Assembly: GCA_964460115.1 (NCBI GenBank)
Contig: CAYWPR010000009.1
Location: 56,181-120,180 of the forward strand
Origin: JAEUJZ01 sp964460115
GTDB lineage: Bacteria > Myxococcota_A > Polyangia > Palsa-1104 > JAEUJZ01
DNA length: 64,000 nt
Direction of reading: 5' to 3'
Part shown: positions 44,957 to 54,981 of the stretch, piece after piece
How positions within the stretch are numbered: position 1 is the stretch's first letter
How the letters are laid out: every line of letters begins with the position of its first letter
Notes under the pieces: model-generated
The model's input: only the letters and a program-made list of their open reading frames with translations
Told to the model about the DNA's origin: nothing
The model's database searches: none
Position numbers and translations under genes: made by a program

Positions 44957-45703
44957 TTATGCCCGAGCGCGAACGCGCGCTCTGTGTTCTGTCGAGGTCA
45001 ATACCCAAGACAGCGCCGTAATCGCTCCCACCCCGAGCAGCACGCCGCCAACCACAGCAGCCACGGGAAACTCATGGGCGACTCGGCGTGCCCCTTCCCC
45101 GCGAGATCCGCTGGTGACTGCATCCGCTGTTTTTCGCAGCAGTTCCTCGGGCTTGCTCACCGTCCTTCGCGGTGCTTCTCGCTGACGTGCGGCTTCGTCG
45201 TACTGCTGGCGCAGCCATTCGGGGGTTGGAAACCGCTCGCGCAGTTTCCCTTCTACAGCCCGAAAGGCACGATGGGTAATCAGGACTTCCAAGATCGTGA
45301 TGCCTCCGGCGCTGAGCGCCGCTGCGAAATACTGACCGGCCCGGTCTAAATCGGCGTCGCGCTGTGCTTCGTAGGCGGCCTTGGCCCATTCCTTCAACGA
45401 CTCCCAAACCGCTTGAACCTCTTCCCATAGATCGATCAGTCCGTAAATAATCAGAAGTGCATTGACCGCCAATCCCACCAAGCCCCCAACCACCGTCGCA
45501 ATCAGCCATCCCGCAAGCACCAGGCATAGACTCCACAGCGCATCGACCGTGGCCAGCCGTTTGAGCACTGCCCAGGTTGCATCCGGCAAGTGCTGGATGC
45601 TTCGCACGATCGAGGATGCAAAGCGAGCCGCTGCCGCAGTGAGATGCCGGCCGGCGCTGGTGATGCGCTCATTGGGATCGTATCCTCGGTAATACAGGTC
45701 CAT
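44957..45703 (-). CDS. membrane protein, unknown function
   Basis: 248 residues, ATG 45703 with AGGAG. Two adjacent hydrophobic helices (LWSLCLVLAGWLIATVVGGLV continuing to LAVNALLIIYG, residues about 52-95), an amphipathic region, a third hydrophobic helix (AGGITILEVLI) and a C-terminal TM segment (VAAVVGGVLLGVGAITALSWV). The layout recalls the membrane part of polymorphic toxins or colicin-like proteins, but no toxin or immunity domain is seen, so I do not assign it. Confidence 0.5.
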   Translation of the reverse strand: MDLYYRGYDPNERITSAGRHLTAAAARFASSIVRSIQHLPDATWAVLKRLATVDALWSLCLVLAGWLIATVVGGLVGLAVNALLIIYGLIDLWEEVQAVWESLKEWAKAAYEAQRDADLDRAGQYFAAALSAGGITILEVLITHRAFRAVEGKLRERFPTPEWLRQQYDEAARQREAPRRTVSKPEELLRKTADAVTSGSRGEGARRVAHEFPVAAVVGGVLLGVGAITALSWVLTSTEHRARVRARA

Positions 45704-45712
45704 GATGCGCTC

Positions 45713-46525
45713 CTATTCCGGCTTCTTGGTGGGGGACATCGCTGGGCCGCGCATCAATCGTTCGACCTCTGCGCCTTCCCAGCCGAGAGTGAACAGATAG
45801 GCTTGGGTGACGGCCGAACGATCGAGCCCAGGCACCGAGGAACGCGGCGGTTTAGCGATAGGCGCTTTCTTGGTCGGTGGCGGCGATGGTGGCGATGAAG
45901 GCAACGGTGCCGGCAGCACCGGGCGGCCCGTCACGCTACCGCGCTCGGAACGTTCACCACGCAAGCGAATAGGGGTTGAAGGGACTGCTGGCGAAGCCGG
46001 CAGCACAGAGGGCGAAGTAGGTGCACCCCAAACTGGCGGACGGCCCGAATTAGGTAGCGGAAAGCGGCGGATGAGGGCACGACCTACTTCCCGAACCTGC
46101 GCGCCACGCAGCCAGGTGTGCAGGGCGTTGCGCTGGGTTTCGATAAGCTCGTTCAGGGCACTGACCATCAACGCGCCCGCGCCAGCCAGTTTGTAATCGG
46201 CATCGGCTTCGCGTGCGGCGTTCACAAACATCGCAAAGCTATCCGGTAGAAGCATTTGCAGGCTGCTGATCTGTTCAACCAGCGGACCCGCGCCAGTTTC
46301 CTTGAGCACTTGCTTCACCTCGGCAGCGCCGAATTCTCGGTTGTCGCTCAGGCGCCAACCGGCCAGCAAAAGCGCCAAGGTCCAGCGGACATCCGCATCG
46401 TCGATGCGAATCTTGAGAATGGTCTGCGTTGACTCGGGAAGCTTGGGCAGCGCGAACTCCATCGCGCGCCAGAGCCGAGTCGCCAATTGTAGTAAGCGGT
46501 CGGCGGCTGTGATTGCTTGGGCCAT
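45713..46525 (-). CDS. helical protein with Pro-rich tail and LGW motif
   Basis: 270 residues, ATG 46525 with AAGGAGG. A helical N-terminal domain (about 1-150), then a long Pro/Ser-rich linker, and at the C-terminus AVTQAYLFTLGWEGAEVERL followed by GPA. This repeats the helical motif of the protein encoded at 44316-44942, suggesting that both bind a common partner through it. No family recognised. Confidence 0.5.
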   Translation of the reverse strand: MAQAITAADRLLQLATRLWRAMEFALPKLPESTQTILKIRIDDADVRWTLALLLAGWRLSDNREFGAAEVKQVLKETGAGPLVEQISSLQMLLPDSFAMFVNAAREADADYKLAGAGALMVSALNELIETQRNALHTWLRGAQVREVGRALIRRFPLPNSGRPPVWGAPTSPSVLPASPAVPSTPIRLRGERSERGSVTGRPVLPAPLPSSPPSPPPTKKAPIAKPPRSSVPGLDRSAVTQAYLFTLGWEGAEVERLMRGPAMSPTKKPE

Positions 46526-46551
46526 GACAAAATACCTCCTTGAATTCCCGT

Positions 46552-47301
46552 TTACCGGGACCTTCCGTAAAATCGGATTCCTTCTACCGATGCAATAAGT
46601 CGCGGATTGCCCCAGCGTTTGACAACTTTGTCGGGGTCAGTCTCCGAATCGTTCCCAACCTGTACGCGTACGGTTTCCGCAAAGCCTTCGTACTGAAGAA
46701 AGCTGGTGATTTGTAACCAATCTGGCTCGGGCGGCATCACCTCCCCACGACGACCGTGCAGGGCATGCAGGTCGAGGCGGTTGGTTAGAATTCTCTCGGC
46801 GAATTCCGTGATGTACCAAGGCACGGAACTCGGCTGTTTTCCGGCGTGCGTCGAAGCCCAACGGACAATGCCGCTTTTCCGATCTGCCTGCACACCCCAG
46901 TTCAGGTCGTAAAGTCGCTTCTTGGTATGCCGGTCCATCCCCGACTGCAACATGTCGCGCAAAGATTGAATGCGCGGGTCTTTGCGCGACAGCAGATAGG
47001 TCCAGTTGTTTGCCGCCAACGATTGCAGCGCCCAGACCAGCAGCGAATGTCGAGGGTTTTCCGAGGCCAACATAAACCGCAGCGCATCCACATTGCTTCG
47101 CGTAGCGCCGCCCATCCATGCGATGGGAGTCGTTGGAAAATTTCCCAGCACTGGCGGGTATGGAATTCGGTGCTCTGACTGCTGACGCAAGGGCGAAGTC
47201 GACTGGGAGCGAAACGCCAGCCAGATGAGCGTCGCCACATTGCCGCCCCCCATCAGCAATAGCGGCGGCCACAATCCACAGCATTCCTTGCGGCGGCTCA
47301 T
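46552..47301 (-). CDS. membrane-anchored, possible muramidase-like protein
   Basis: 249 residues, ATG 47301 with GGAGG. A single N-terminal hydrophobic segment (LWPPLLLMGGGNVATLIWLAF), then a soluble domain with NVDALRFMLASENPRHSLLVWALQSLA. The ASENPR segment followed by a helix is reminiscent of cell-wall-hydrolase-like proteins of phages and plasmids. This is a weak resemblance and the catalytic residues are not certain. It starts 2 bp after the preceding gene's stop. Confidence 0.4.
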   Translation of the reverse strand: MSRRKECCGLWPPLLLMGGGNVATLIWLAFRSQSTSPLRQQSEHRIPYPPVLGNFPTTPIAWMGGATRSNVDALRFMLASENPRHSLLVWALQSLAANNWTYLLSRKDPRIQSLRDMLQSGMDRHTKKRLYDLNWGVQADRKSGIVRWASTHAGKQPSSVPWYITEFAERILTNRLDLHALHGRRGEVMPPEPDWLQITSFLQYEGFAETVRVQVGNDSETDPDKVVKRWGNPRLIASVEGIRFYGRSR

Positions 47302-47303
47302 CG

Positions 47304-47939
47304 CTAACCTCCGTTGCCCCGGCCGCCATGTTCTAAGGTTGAGAGTCGCTGAAGGAGTTGATCGCGTTCCGCCAGCAGGGCTTGCCGATGCGTATCGCTG
47401 AGTTTCTTTTCATCCCAGCGCAGACGGATGGCGCGCACCAGATTAGACATCCCAAGCGTCATGTACACTTTGGCGGCTTCGGACACCCCTTCGCGCCAGG
47501 TCGCAGGCAGTGCGGGCTTTTCCGACGTGCCGACTTTGCGCGACATCAGCTCGGCCAGATACGCGCCAAAGCCCAGCAAGGCATGCGGCAAACCCTGCAT
47601 GATGTCGACGTTGTTCGCCCAAAAACCACCCCCTTGCTTAGAGGACCAGTCGCCAATCATTCGGACCAGCTTGTTCGTCCCCTCAACCGACAGAAAAGCC
47701 GAACCGCCCGCACCAAAGTCAATGAGGAGCTTATGTCCTTTGGCGGACTTTCTTTGCACCTCCCGATACAGTTTGTCCTCTTTGTTGTCCTCCTTTTTGG
47801 CCGGACTTTGCGCGGGTCCTAAGTCCGCCGCGATTTGCTGCGCAACGGCTTGGTTGATGGCAGTCTCCAGATTCGTACTGCCAAGTTTCAAAAGGGCTTT
47901 GTCGCGTCGATCGGCAATGCTGTTGAGTGCTTTGGTCAT
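47304..47939 (-). CDS. unknown protein in operon
   Basis: 211 residues from ATG 47939 (AAAGGAG upstream). A charged N-terminal helix region, a Gly-rich semi-hydrophobic centre (LLIDFGAGGSAFLSVEG, GLPHALLGFGAYLAELM) and a helical C-terminus (LLAERDQLLQRLSTLEH). No family recognised. Tightly spaced with the next gene. Confidence 0.5.
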   Translation of the reverse strand: MTKALNSIADRRDKALLKLGSTNLETAINQAVAQQIAADLGPAQSPAKKEDNKEDKLYREVQRKSAKGHKLLIDFGAGGSAFLSVEGTNKLVRMIGDWSSKQGGGFWANNVDIMQGLPHALLGFGAYLAELMSRKVGTSEKPALPATWREGVSEAAKVYMTLGMSNLVRAIRLRWDEKKLSDTHRQALLAERDQLLQRLSTLEHGGRGNGG

Positions 47940-48048
47940 AGGGTGCTCCTTTGGGGCCATTCACCGATGGCCCCAGTTACGTACCTATTCAGCGGCCAAC
48001 GGATTCTCCGCCAGCCACTCGCTTCGATTCCCACGTATTCCCAAGCTG

Positions 48049-51000
48049 CTAGGCAGCTTGCGGAGTTGCTTCGGGCTTTTGCCCCGTTACTGGCTCAGGA
48101 ATTTCCCGCCTGGCCATGAGGTCGCGTGGGATGCCGCGCTCCCACCAAAACCGCGCGACGCCATCGAGCTCACTCCATTTGAGCCGAGACGCCGGAGCCA
48201 GCTTTAAGAACCGCGCATAACCGGCTTCCGTCAGCGGCAGGACCGCTGAGATCTGGCTGCGCAATCGGGCTCCTGAAAGAAATTCCAACCTGCCGCCAAG
48301 GTCGGCCGGCAGGTTGATATCTTCCGACGAATCACCCACGGCCTCGACGAGTGCGGGCCCGTACGCATCCCAAATCCGAGACTTGAAATCCGGCAGCGCC
48401 CAGCCCCAATGCAGGGCCTCAAGGGCGCGGCGGCCATTTCGACGAATGTCGTCGAGCGCGTCCGTCATGGCGTTCTGGATATTGTCATCCGCCTCAGGCC
48501 AGGGGCGTTGCCACAGCGCCGGGCGAGCGTAGGCGTCGCGCCAGGCCAGCTTGGCGGTGTCCATTGAGAAAAACTCCCACGTTACCTTTCCCAGACTGCG
48601 GTAGGCGATGCCGGTTTCCTGATCACGCTGTGCCAGCCGTCCCAACTCAAATCCGCCGATGGGCTGCCCATCGGCGTTGTACTCGACGCAGCGCCCGCCT
48701 TCCCACAACGCGCCTTCGGCGTCCGCGAAAAACAACATTCCTCGGCCTTCCTGGGCCACGGGAATCAGAAACCGATACGGCCAGATGTTCGGATCCAGGG
48801 ATTCGAGGTTTCGTCGCAGTTTTCCCATCGACTCGTCAAGCTGCGCAAGTAGGATGGGATCTTTTTCCTTGCGTCGATCCTGCGCGCGAGCCGACAGTCC
48901 CCGCAGCATGCGCCAGGCTTCTAGACGCAGCTTCTGGCGGGACTCTTCCTGTCGGCGCGCTTTGACCTGTTCCAGCTTGGCCAGAGCGTCGTCCTTGTCC
49001 CGAGCCAGATACAGAATCAATTCCTCAGGCGACAGCCCGCTTTGCGCGGCGGGGTTGGAGGTCTCGTTGTCCATGCTTTCGATCAGCGCAGACATCCAAC
49101 CGAGCTTGCCCGTCAGAATCTGCAAGCGCGGAAAATCCATCGAGCGCGCCGACAGTAGATAGACGATTTCGACGACCTCTTGGGTATTGCCCTGCCGCAC
49201 GGCGCGGCCGTTGCGCTGCGTGATGGTTGCTGGTTCCCAGGGCGTGTCCGCTTGCAGAATGGTGCAAGTTCGGCCCTGCAAGTTCATTCCGGTGTTGCCC
49301 ACGGCGTTGCTGATCACTACATCTAGGTCCGGGGCGATGCCGCGCTCGGGATCGCCGCTGAAGCGTTCGGCAATCCGCTGCCGCTCGGCGGTGCCGGGAA
49401 CCGCTGAGGCATTGAGCACGGCGATGCGCTCCGCCGGAATACCGGCCTCGATGAGCACCTGCCGCTGCCAGGCATGCGCGGCAATGGGTTCCATGAAGAT
49501 GATGTGTCCGCAGTCGCGCTTGCTCAGGATGATGTCGGCCGCCGCGTCAAACTTGGGACAGTGCGGATTTGTGACCTGGTCGGCGTTGCTCCAGCTCCAG
49601 TCGCCACGGTCGAGTTCCGGATGAATCGCCACCAGCGACATGCGCTGTAGCAGGCCAAGCATCTTGTGGCGGTCTCCGGTGGTCTTGCCGCGCTGGGCCA
49701 TGAGCGCGGCGAACTCCTCGCGGTAGCGCGCATACTTTTCTTCTTGGGCCTCGTTCATCGGCAATTCGATGCGACGGACGCGCGGCTCGGGCAGTTTGAG
49801 TCCGACTTCCTTGGCGGTACGAAATTCCCCCGTACGATGAATGGTGGGACGTAGCTCGTCCAGATTTTGAAAGCCCGTGACGCACGGAACTTCTTCCGTT
49901 TCCAGACTGGTGCTGGCGATGAGGCGTTGCTCAATCTTCAAATAGCGATCGATGTATTGTTCGGGATCGGTAATTCCCAGCCGCCGCCAGATTCGGCGGT
50001 CCACGTACATAAGTACGGTGTAAAACTCCAGCGGCGAGTTTTTGGCAGGCGTCGCGGAAGTTATAATGATGCCGCCGCCGCCGGTATGGTTTTCCACGAT
50101 GGCAGCACGGAAGTAGAGCTGCCAGGCGCTTTTGGCGGGGGTTTGCGGAGAACCCAGAAACTTGGGCATGCCCCCTTCGCGCGGCGAAGCCACCCACAGA
50201 TTCTTGAATCCTTCGTGCACTTCGTCGACGCACAGCCAGTCGATTCCCAGGTCTTCCCAAAAGATGCCCGGGTCTGGCTCGCCACGTTCTTCCATCTCCA
50301 GCCGCTCGGCGATAAATCGCTGCTCCTTTTCCTCAAAAATCGCTTGCTCGCGCTCAGCCATTTCAGTGAGGGCTGACTCGGTGGATGAGACTGCCGCTGT
50401 CTGGTTCGACGCTGTGCGTGCCCCCTTTTTCTTGCGAGGTTTGAGATCGTTGCGCACTTGCAGGCCCAGCATGCGCATGATGCCGGGGTCTTCGCGCAAC
50501 AGCGGTTGCAATGTCTCTGGGCGAATCTGGGTGCGGTCGAGCATCGAACGGGCCAGAAGCACCACGTCGTACATGCCTGCCTTAAACTGCGACCACTTGT
50601 AGGCGCGGGCCTCCTTGGTGTCTGGTCCGCTGATCGGCTCTCCCTTGCGCGGTCCTTGCTTGGCGATATACCGCTCGGCACCGATCACGCCAATGCGGTA
50701 GTCCGGAAGGGCTCGCCTGATCTCGCGGTGCCAGTTGAACAGCACAGAGTTCGGACAGATGATGACGGCCCGCCGCGCCCACCCTTGCTGCCGAGCCACG
50801 GCCAGGGCCGCAAGATCGGTCAGCGTCTTGCCAAGTCCCGGATCGAACGCCAGCAAACCGCCGCGATTTGTGACCAGGCGCCGAACGCCGGCCCACTGGT
50901 ATCCCTTGAGCACAGGACCAGTCGGTGACCAGCGCGCAATCGGAATCTCGGCTTGGCTGTAGGTGGCCTGAATAAAGCCGCGGTAGGTGCGGTTATAAGC

Positions 51001-53694
51001 GTGGGTGATGGCCGCCTGCATCTGCGGTTGCGCTGCTAAAAAATCGCGAAAGGCGGTGCGAATTTCGTCGTGGTAGCGCAGTCGGGCGGCATCCTGATTC
51101 TCGTCCTGTAGTTTGTCCTTGTCGGGCTTAAACAGTTGCAAATCGTGATTCAGGTAACCCAGCAGGATGCGCTGGTCATGGTTAACATACGGATAGATGT
51201 CGGTATAGGTGGTGTCAGCGAGTGTGACCAAGCCATCTTTGCGTTCCAATTCGATGGTCTGTCCCGTGAAGGCGTGGGTAAACGCGCTCAGAATCTCGAT
51301 GGGAATCCAGCCGAGGCGCGGCGCGATTTGATCGATCTCGGCAAAGGTGACCGGGGCAATGGCGGCCAGCAGCCGACGGGCCTGCTGCACCGCGACTTCA
51401 TCACCCAGGTTCGCCTGAGCCTGCGCAGCGTCATAGCGCGGCCAAAGCTCGCCAGCGTAGTAATCCTGCGCCGGCAGAATCCGCATGAGCGCAGCAGTGC
51501 CAACCGCGGGATACTCAAACGCCCAATCCGCCGCCAGCAGGGCCGTGCGGATCTGTTCAAGGGCGGCATTTCCGCCCTGCCTCTGATGCCAGGCGGCCAG
51601 TTCCTCAAGCGTCAGTTCCTTGCGCTGTTGATAAAGGAAGGTGGCCTGGGCAACGACATCTTCTAGCGTTCCGGCGTAGCGAGGTACGTACGGCGGAACC
51701 GCGTCAAACTGAGCAATGAGTTTGCCCTCCTCGGTGAAAGCGGCCAGAAGCGGCTGCAAGTCCGGATGGCGTTTCTGGGCCGCGTAGATCTGCGCTCGAA
51801 GCTCGGCGGGTTGCGCCGACCACGCCAGCAGCGCGGGCCGCAGCTCAGTGTGCCAGGCGTGAGCTTTTTGCAGACTGTCCTGATCTGCTTTGGCGATGGC
51901 GGTAAGGTATGTGGATACCCGCTGTGCCAGAAGCAGCGCGCCTTGCACGTCTTCCGAAATCTCTTCGGCGGCAACCTTGCGCGGCAGCGGCTTTCGCGCC
52001 ACGGGTTGCAACGTACAATCCCGACACTGTGGACGTTCCTGGTACTGGGAGATGAGCAGGTATGGATCAAAAGTCCCTTCGACCTGATACCCCCAACGCT
52101 TTTTGGCTCGTTGAGGCGATGCATCAATACCTTGCTCGCTCGGATCCGCTGCCTTCTCGCCGACTTCTTGCCCCAAAATGTGGCGCGGAAACTCGGCGAA
52201 GTAGCGGCCCTCAAGGATGAAGGAATCTTGAGGCAGCACTGCCGGCAGCTCGCCGCCGCGGCAACGAAAGAACAGAAGGTCTGTAACCAGAAGTGCCCCC
52301 GGAAAAACGTCGGAAGGCAGCCGAAATGCACAGGCCAGATGATGGCGCCGCAGCACTTTTTCGCGCAGGGCGCGGTGCTCGGCCCCTTGCCCACTGAGAA
52401 ATCCATACGGAATCAGAAAGATCCCAAGTCCCCCTGGTTGCAGCAGATCCAGGACGCGGCGCAGAAAATAAGCATAAGCCCGACGGCGTTCACGATAATC
52501 GCGGTCCTTATCAAGGGTCAGGGACGCACCGCGCACGCCGTAGGGCGGGTTGCTAACGACCAGACCCAAGCGTCCCGTCCATTCAGCGGCGTGCTCGGTG
52601 ACCCATTGCTCAAACGGACCTTGGAAAACCGCAAGGTCGGGGCGTAGCGCTTGTAACAGCTTCGCCGAAATTCGCGAATATTCCACGACGAGGAAACACA
52701 CGGCTTCAAACCCGGGCCCAGAAAGCGCATGAATGAAGCGACCAATGCCTGCGGCGGGCTCCAGCGCATGGACGTGACCCTCTTCGTCTTCCAGTTCGGT
52801 GAGCAGCGGGCGGACGATCTCTGCAACCGCCTTTGTGACCTTCGACGGGGTGTAGTACTCGTGAATCTGGCCACGTCTTTCGGGCAGCCAACCTGGAGGA
52901 ATACGCTCACGCACGGCGTCAATGGACAGCGTGCCCCAACCTGAGTAACGCGCGAGAGCCAGCCGTTCCGGTGGGCCAATTTCCACTCCGGAAGCGAGAA
53001 TGTTTATCGCAGCGACATTTGCTTCGGTTCGCGCACGTGGAGTCCATTCATCAGGAGGCAAATCAAGGACTGGGCTCGGCGCATTTTCAGGTTCGGCGTC
53101 AGCGTCAACAGGGTTGGCTGCATCGTTTGACGCTGAATCGGCTCTTTCTTCGTCGGGTTCTAGTTCGTCATCTGCCTCTGCAATGGACGTCGGTTCAATT
53201 GGATCGGCGCCCACTTCAGGTTCGGGAACCGGTTGTTTTGACGCAGCGGCCTCAGAACGTTCGTTGGGAACCAACGCTGGGGCACTGAGTGCGAGCATGT
53301 TTGGTTGCTCATGACGCCCAAGCTGCTTGGCGACTTCGACGCCAACCCCAGTTCCAAGGCCGTGCAGAAATGCTTCATTTCTATCAAACCACTGGCCGTA
53401 CGATCCCGCTTCGTCAGGGTCTGCTTGGATCAGCGCATTGCGCAATTGAGCTACGGCTTCGTGAGCGAGTACTGCATAGGCATCGGAGTTCTGAAAATCC
53501 GGAAGGCTTTTCTCGACCGCGTGAACTCGCTTGGTAACAAACTGCGTCAGCAATAGGAATAGATTCCATTTGCCCTCGAAATAGCCGCGCATGGCGGGTG
53601 CGTCTTCGGGATTTCGGGCCAGGAAGCGCTCTGTGACATGGCGCAGCGCCGACTCCCCAAGCTTTGCCGTGCAAGTACAGGTTGCCTGCGACAT
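48049..53694 (-). CDS. N6-adenine methylase-SF2 helicase fusion
   Basis: 1881 residues. A helical N-terminus (1-130), an acidic Pro-rich linker, then a class I methyltransferase with HALEPAAGIGRF (about 310) and catalytic NPPY (about 384). A long middle region precedes an SNF2/SF2-type helicase: Walker A DPGLGKT (about 950), DEVH in DWLCVDEVHEG (about 1155), TSATPAKN, and helicase C motifs MNLQGR and QRNGRAVRQGN (about 1495). Such giant methylase-helicase proteins (COG4646/DarB-like) are known from phages, ICEs and large plasmids, where they protect or process incoming DNA. It is the clearest sign that this operon belongs to a mobile or virus-like element. GGGGG upstream of the ATG. Confidence 0.85.
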   Translation of the reverse strand: MSQATCTCTAKLGESALRHVTERFLARNPEDAPAMRGYFEGKWNLFLLLTQFVTKRVHAVEKSLPDFQNSDAYAVLAHEAVAQLRNALIQADPDEAGSYGQWFDRNEAFLHGLGTGVGVEVAKQLGRHEQPNMLALSAPALVPNERSEAAASKQPVPEPEVGADPIEPTSIAEADDELEPDEERADSASNDAANPVDADAEPENAPSPVLDLPPDEWTPRARTEANVAAINILASGVEIGPPERLALARYSGWGTLSIDAVRERIPPGWLPERRGQIHEYYTPSKVTKAVAEIVRPLLTELEDEEGHVHALEPAAGIGRFIHALSGPGFEAVCFLVVEYSRISAKLLQALRPDLAVFQGPFEQWVTEHAAEWTGRLGLVVSNPPYGVRGASLTLDKDRDYRERRRAYAYFLRRVLDLLQPGGLGIFLIPYGFLSGQGAEHRALREKVLRRHHLACAFRLPSDVFPGALLVTDLLFFRCRGGELPAVLPQDSFILEGRYFAEFPRHILGQEVGEKAADPSEQGIDASPQRAKKRWGYQVEGTFDPYLLISQYQERPQCRDCTLQPVARKPLPRKVAAEEISEDVQGALLLAQRVSTYLTAIAKADQDSLQKAHAWHTELRPALLAWSAQPAELRAQIYAAQKRHPDLQPLLAAFTEEGKLIAQFDAVPPYVPRYAGTLEDVVAQATFLYQQRKELTLEELAAWHQRQGGNAALEQIRTALLAADWAFEYPAVGTAALMRILPAQDYYAGELWPRYDAAQAQANLGDEVAVQQARRLLAAIAPVTFAEIDQIAPRLGWIPIEILSAFTHAFTGQTIELERKDGLVTLADTTYTDIYPYVNHDQRILLGYLNHDLQLFKPDKDKLQDENQDAARLRYHDEIRTAFRDFLAAQPQMQAAITHAYNRTYRGFIQATYSQAEIPIARWSPTGPVLKGYQWAGVRRLVTNRGGLLAFDPGLGKTLTDLAALAVARQQGWARRAVIICPNSVLFNWHREIRRALPDYRIGVIGAERYIAKQGPRKGEPISGPDTKEARAYKWSQFKAGMYDVVLLARSMLDRTQIRPETLQPLLREDPGIMRMLGLQVRNDLKPRKKKGARTASNQTAAVSSTESALTEMAEREQAIFEEKEQRFIAERLEMEERGEPDPGIFWEDLGIDWLCVDEVHEGFKNLWVASPREGGMPKFLGSPQTPAKSAWQLYFRAAIVENHTGGGGIIITSATPAKNSPLEFYTVLMYVDRRIWRRLGITDPEQYIDRYLKIEQRLIASTSLETEEVPCVTGFQNLDELRPTIHRTGEFRTAKEVGLKLPEPRVRRIELPMNEAQEEKYARYREEFAALMAQRGKTTGDRHKMLGLLQRMSLVAIHPELDRGDWSWSNADQVTNPHCPKFDAAADIILSKRDCGHIIFMEPIAAHAWQRQVLIEAGIPAERIAVLNASAVPGTAERQRIAERFSGDPERGIAPDLDVVISNAVGNTGMNLQGRTCTILQADTPWEPATITQRNGRAVRQGNTQEVVEIVYLLSARSMDFPRLQILTGKLGWMSALIESMDNETSNPAAQSGLSPEELILYLARDKDDALAKLEQVKARRQEESRQKLRLEAWRMLRGLSARAQDRRKEKDPILLAQLDESMGKLRRNLESLDPNIWPYRFLIPVAQEGRGMLFFADAEGALWEGGRCVEYNADGQPIGGFELGRLAQRDQETGIAYRSLGKVTWEFFSMDTAKLAWRDAYARPALWQRPWPEADDNIQNAMTDALDDIRRNGRRALEALHWGWALPDFKSRIWDAYGPALVEAVGDSSEDINLPADLGGRLEFLSGARLRSQISAVLPLTEAGYARFLKLAPASRLKWSELDGVARFWWERGIPRDLMARREIPEPVTGQKPEATPQAA

Positions 53695-53697
53695 GGC

Positions 53698-54456
53698 TTA
53701 GCCCCCCTTGGATTCCAGCAAGTCGCGCGCCTTGGCATTGAGCTTTCCCTCGACATCGGTACCTGCGGCTGGCCCGGTCGCAGGTTTGGATGCAGGCGGG
53801 GGTGACGGCTGCACAGCCGGCTTGCTCTTGGTGTCCGGTTTGGGCCCTGGCTTGGTCGGGACCGTAGCCGCGACATCCGTTTTAGGCTTGCGGGGTTTTT
53901 TCGGAAGCGCCAAACCCTTCAGAACTTCTTTAAGCTGCGCGTCCAGCGCATCCGCTTCCTTGGCCAGAACGTCCCGCTGGTGAATGTAGCGAGCATACAA
54001 AAGTTGAGCGCGGTTTTTGGCCGACTCCGAACGCGCAGACTTGGCGCGTTGGTCGGCGATTTCGGCCATCTTGTCGCGCACCATGGCCTTAGCGCGTTTG
54101 ACCGCCGCATCCACTTTCAGTCGGACGATGGGACCGGGGTCACGCAGATCTTCGGCGCCAAAAAGTTCGCCAGGCTTGGCATTTACCGGAGGCAGCGCAA
54201 TGCGCCGCGTCTTGGGCAGGGCCTTTAGCTGTGCTCCGGGGCTTAAAAAGATTTTGGAGCCATCGCACGAACAAGTGGATTGCACCGCCGCGCGCGCATC
54301 GTGCCCGGTACGCCACTGCTCAACCAGATACGGCGCCAGTTCCATCATCAGGCCGCGATCCACGGTAGCCTGCGGAAACAGCAGCTTGAGCGCCACAATG
54401 ACATCTCGGAAAAACTCCGGGGTCGGTTCTTGATTCTGTCGTGCGATTCTGGTCAT
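53698..54456 (-). CDS. unknown protein with Lys/Pro-rich tail
   Basis: 252 residues, ATG 54456 with GGGGGA. The N-terminal domain contains FFRDVIVALKLLFPQATVDR and a CSCDG pair, the centre is a charged coiled coil (about 120-190), and the C-terminus is a basic Pro-rich tail. Its stop is 3 bp before the methylase-helicase start. Probably a partner of that protein, by position only. Confidence 0.5.
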   Translation of the reverse strand: MTRIARQNQEPTPEFFRDVIVALKLLFPQATVDRGLMMELAPYLVEQWRTGHDARAAVQSTCSCDGSKIFLSPGAQLKALPKTRRIALPPVNAKPGELFGAEDLRDPGPIVRLKVDAAVKRAKAMVRDKMAEIADQRAKSARSESAKNRAQLLYARYIHQRDVLAKEADALDAQLKEVLKGLALPKKPRKPKTDVAATVPTKPGPKPDTKSKPAVQPSPPPASKPATGPAAGTDVEGKLNAKARDLLESKGG

Positions 54457-54477
54457 CGGTTCCCCCTTTTTGATTGG

Positions 54478-54981
54478 TTACTTCCTGTTTCGCAGTGGAT
54501 GGGTTTTGTGTCCTCGGGCTATGCCGTAGCGGTGGCGCAGATACGCAAAGCCGGCGCGAACCCCGTCAGCGGCCAATGCGGACATTTCCTCGCCCACCTC
54601 GTTCCACAGCGCATAAAACTGCTCGGTCAGCTTGGATGGACTGCGCAAGGGGCGAGACAGCGGCGTCTTGCAGCGCGCACAGCGAGCAAGGCTGGCGGAA
54701 CTGATTTGAGTGGCCACACGATTGGCCGCGCCGCAGGCAGTACATTCCATGGCCCCCTGAACGGTCATCCACAAACGGCGCTGCTCGTCATAGGCGGCGC
54801 GACGTTTGGCATCTATCAAAACTTCGTAGGCGGACTGAATCTGTTGAAAGCGAGTGCTTCGAACTGGGTCATTCCCTTGCAGATCAGGGTGATGTTCCCG
54901 GGCCAGCCGCCAGTACGCCGACTTGATGTGCTGCGCAGTGGCCTGGGGCGCGATGCCAAGCACTTCATATAGGTTGATCAT
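54478..54981 (-). CDS. J-domain protein with zinc ribbon
   Basis: 167 residues. Residues 1-70 are a DnaJ domain (NLYEVLGIAPQATAQHIKSA, with the HPD signature in REHHPDLQG). A zinc ribbon follows, with CTACGA and CARCKT pairs, then a helical tail. It lacks the Gly/Phe and substrate-binding regions of full DnaJ, so it would recruit an Hsp70 to a special client. Its ATG overlaps the stop of the upstream gene (ATGA). Confidence 0.85.
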   Translation of the reverse strand: MINLYEVLGIAPQATAQHIKSAYWRLAREHHPDLQGNDPVRSTRFQQIQSAYEVLIDAKRRAAYDEQRRLWMTVQGAMECTACGAANRVATQISSASLARCARCKTPLSRPLRSPSKLTEQFYALWNEVGEEMSALAADGVRAGFAYLRHRYGIARGHKTHPLRNRK

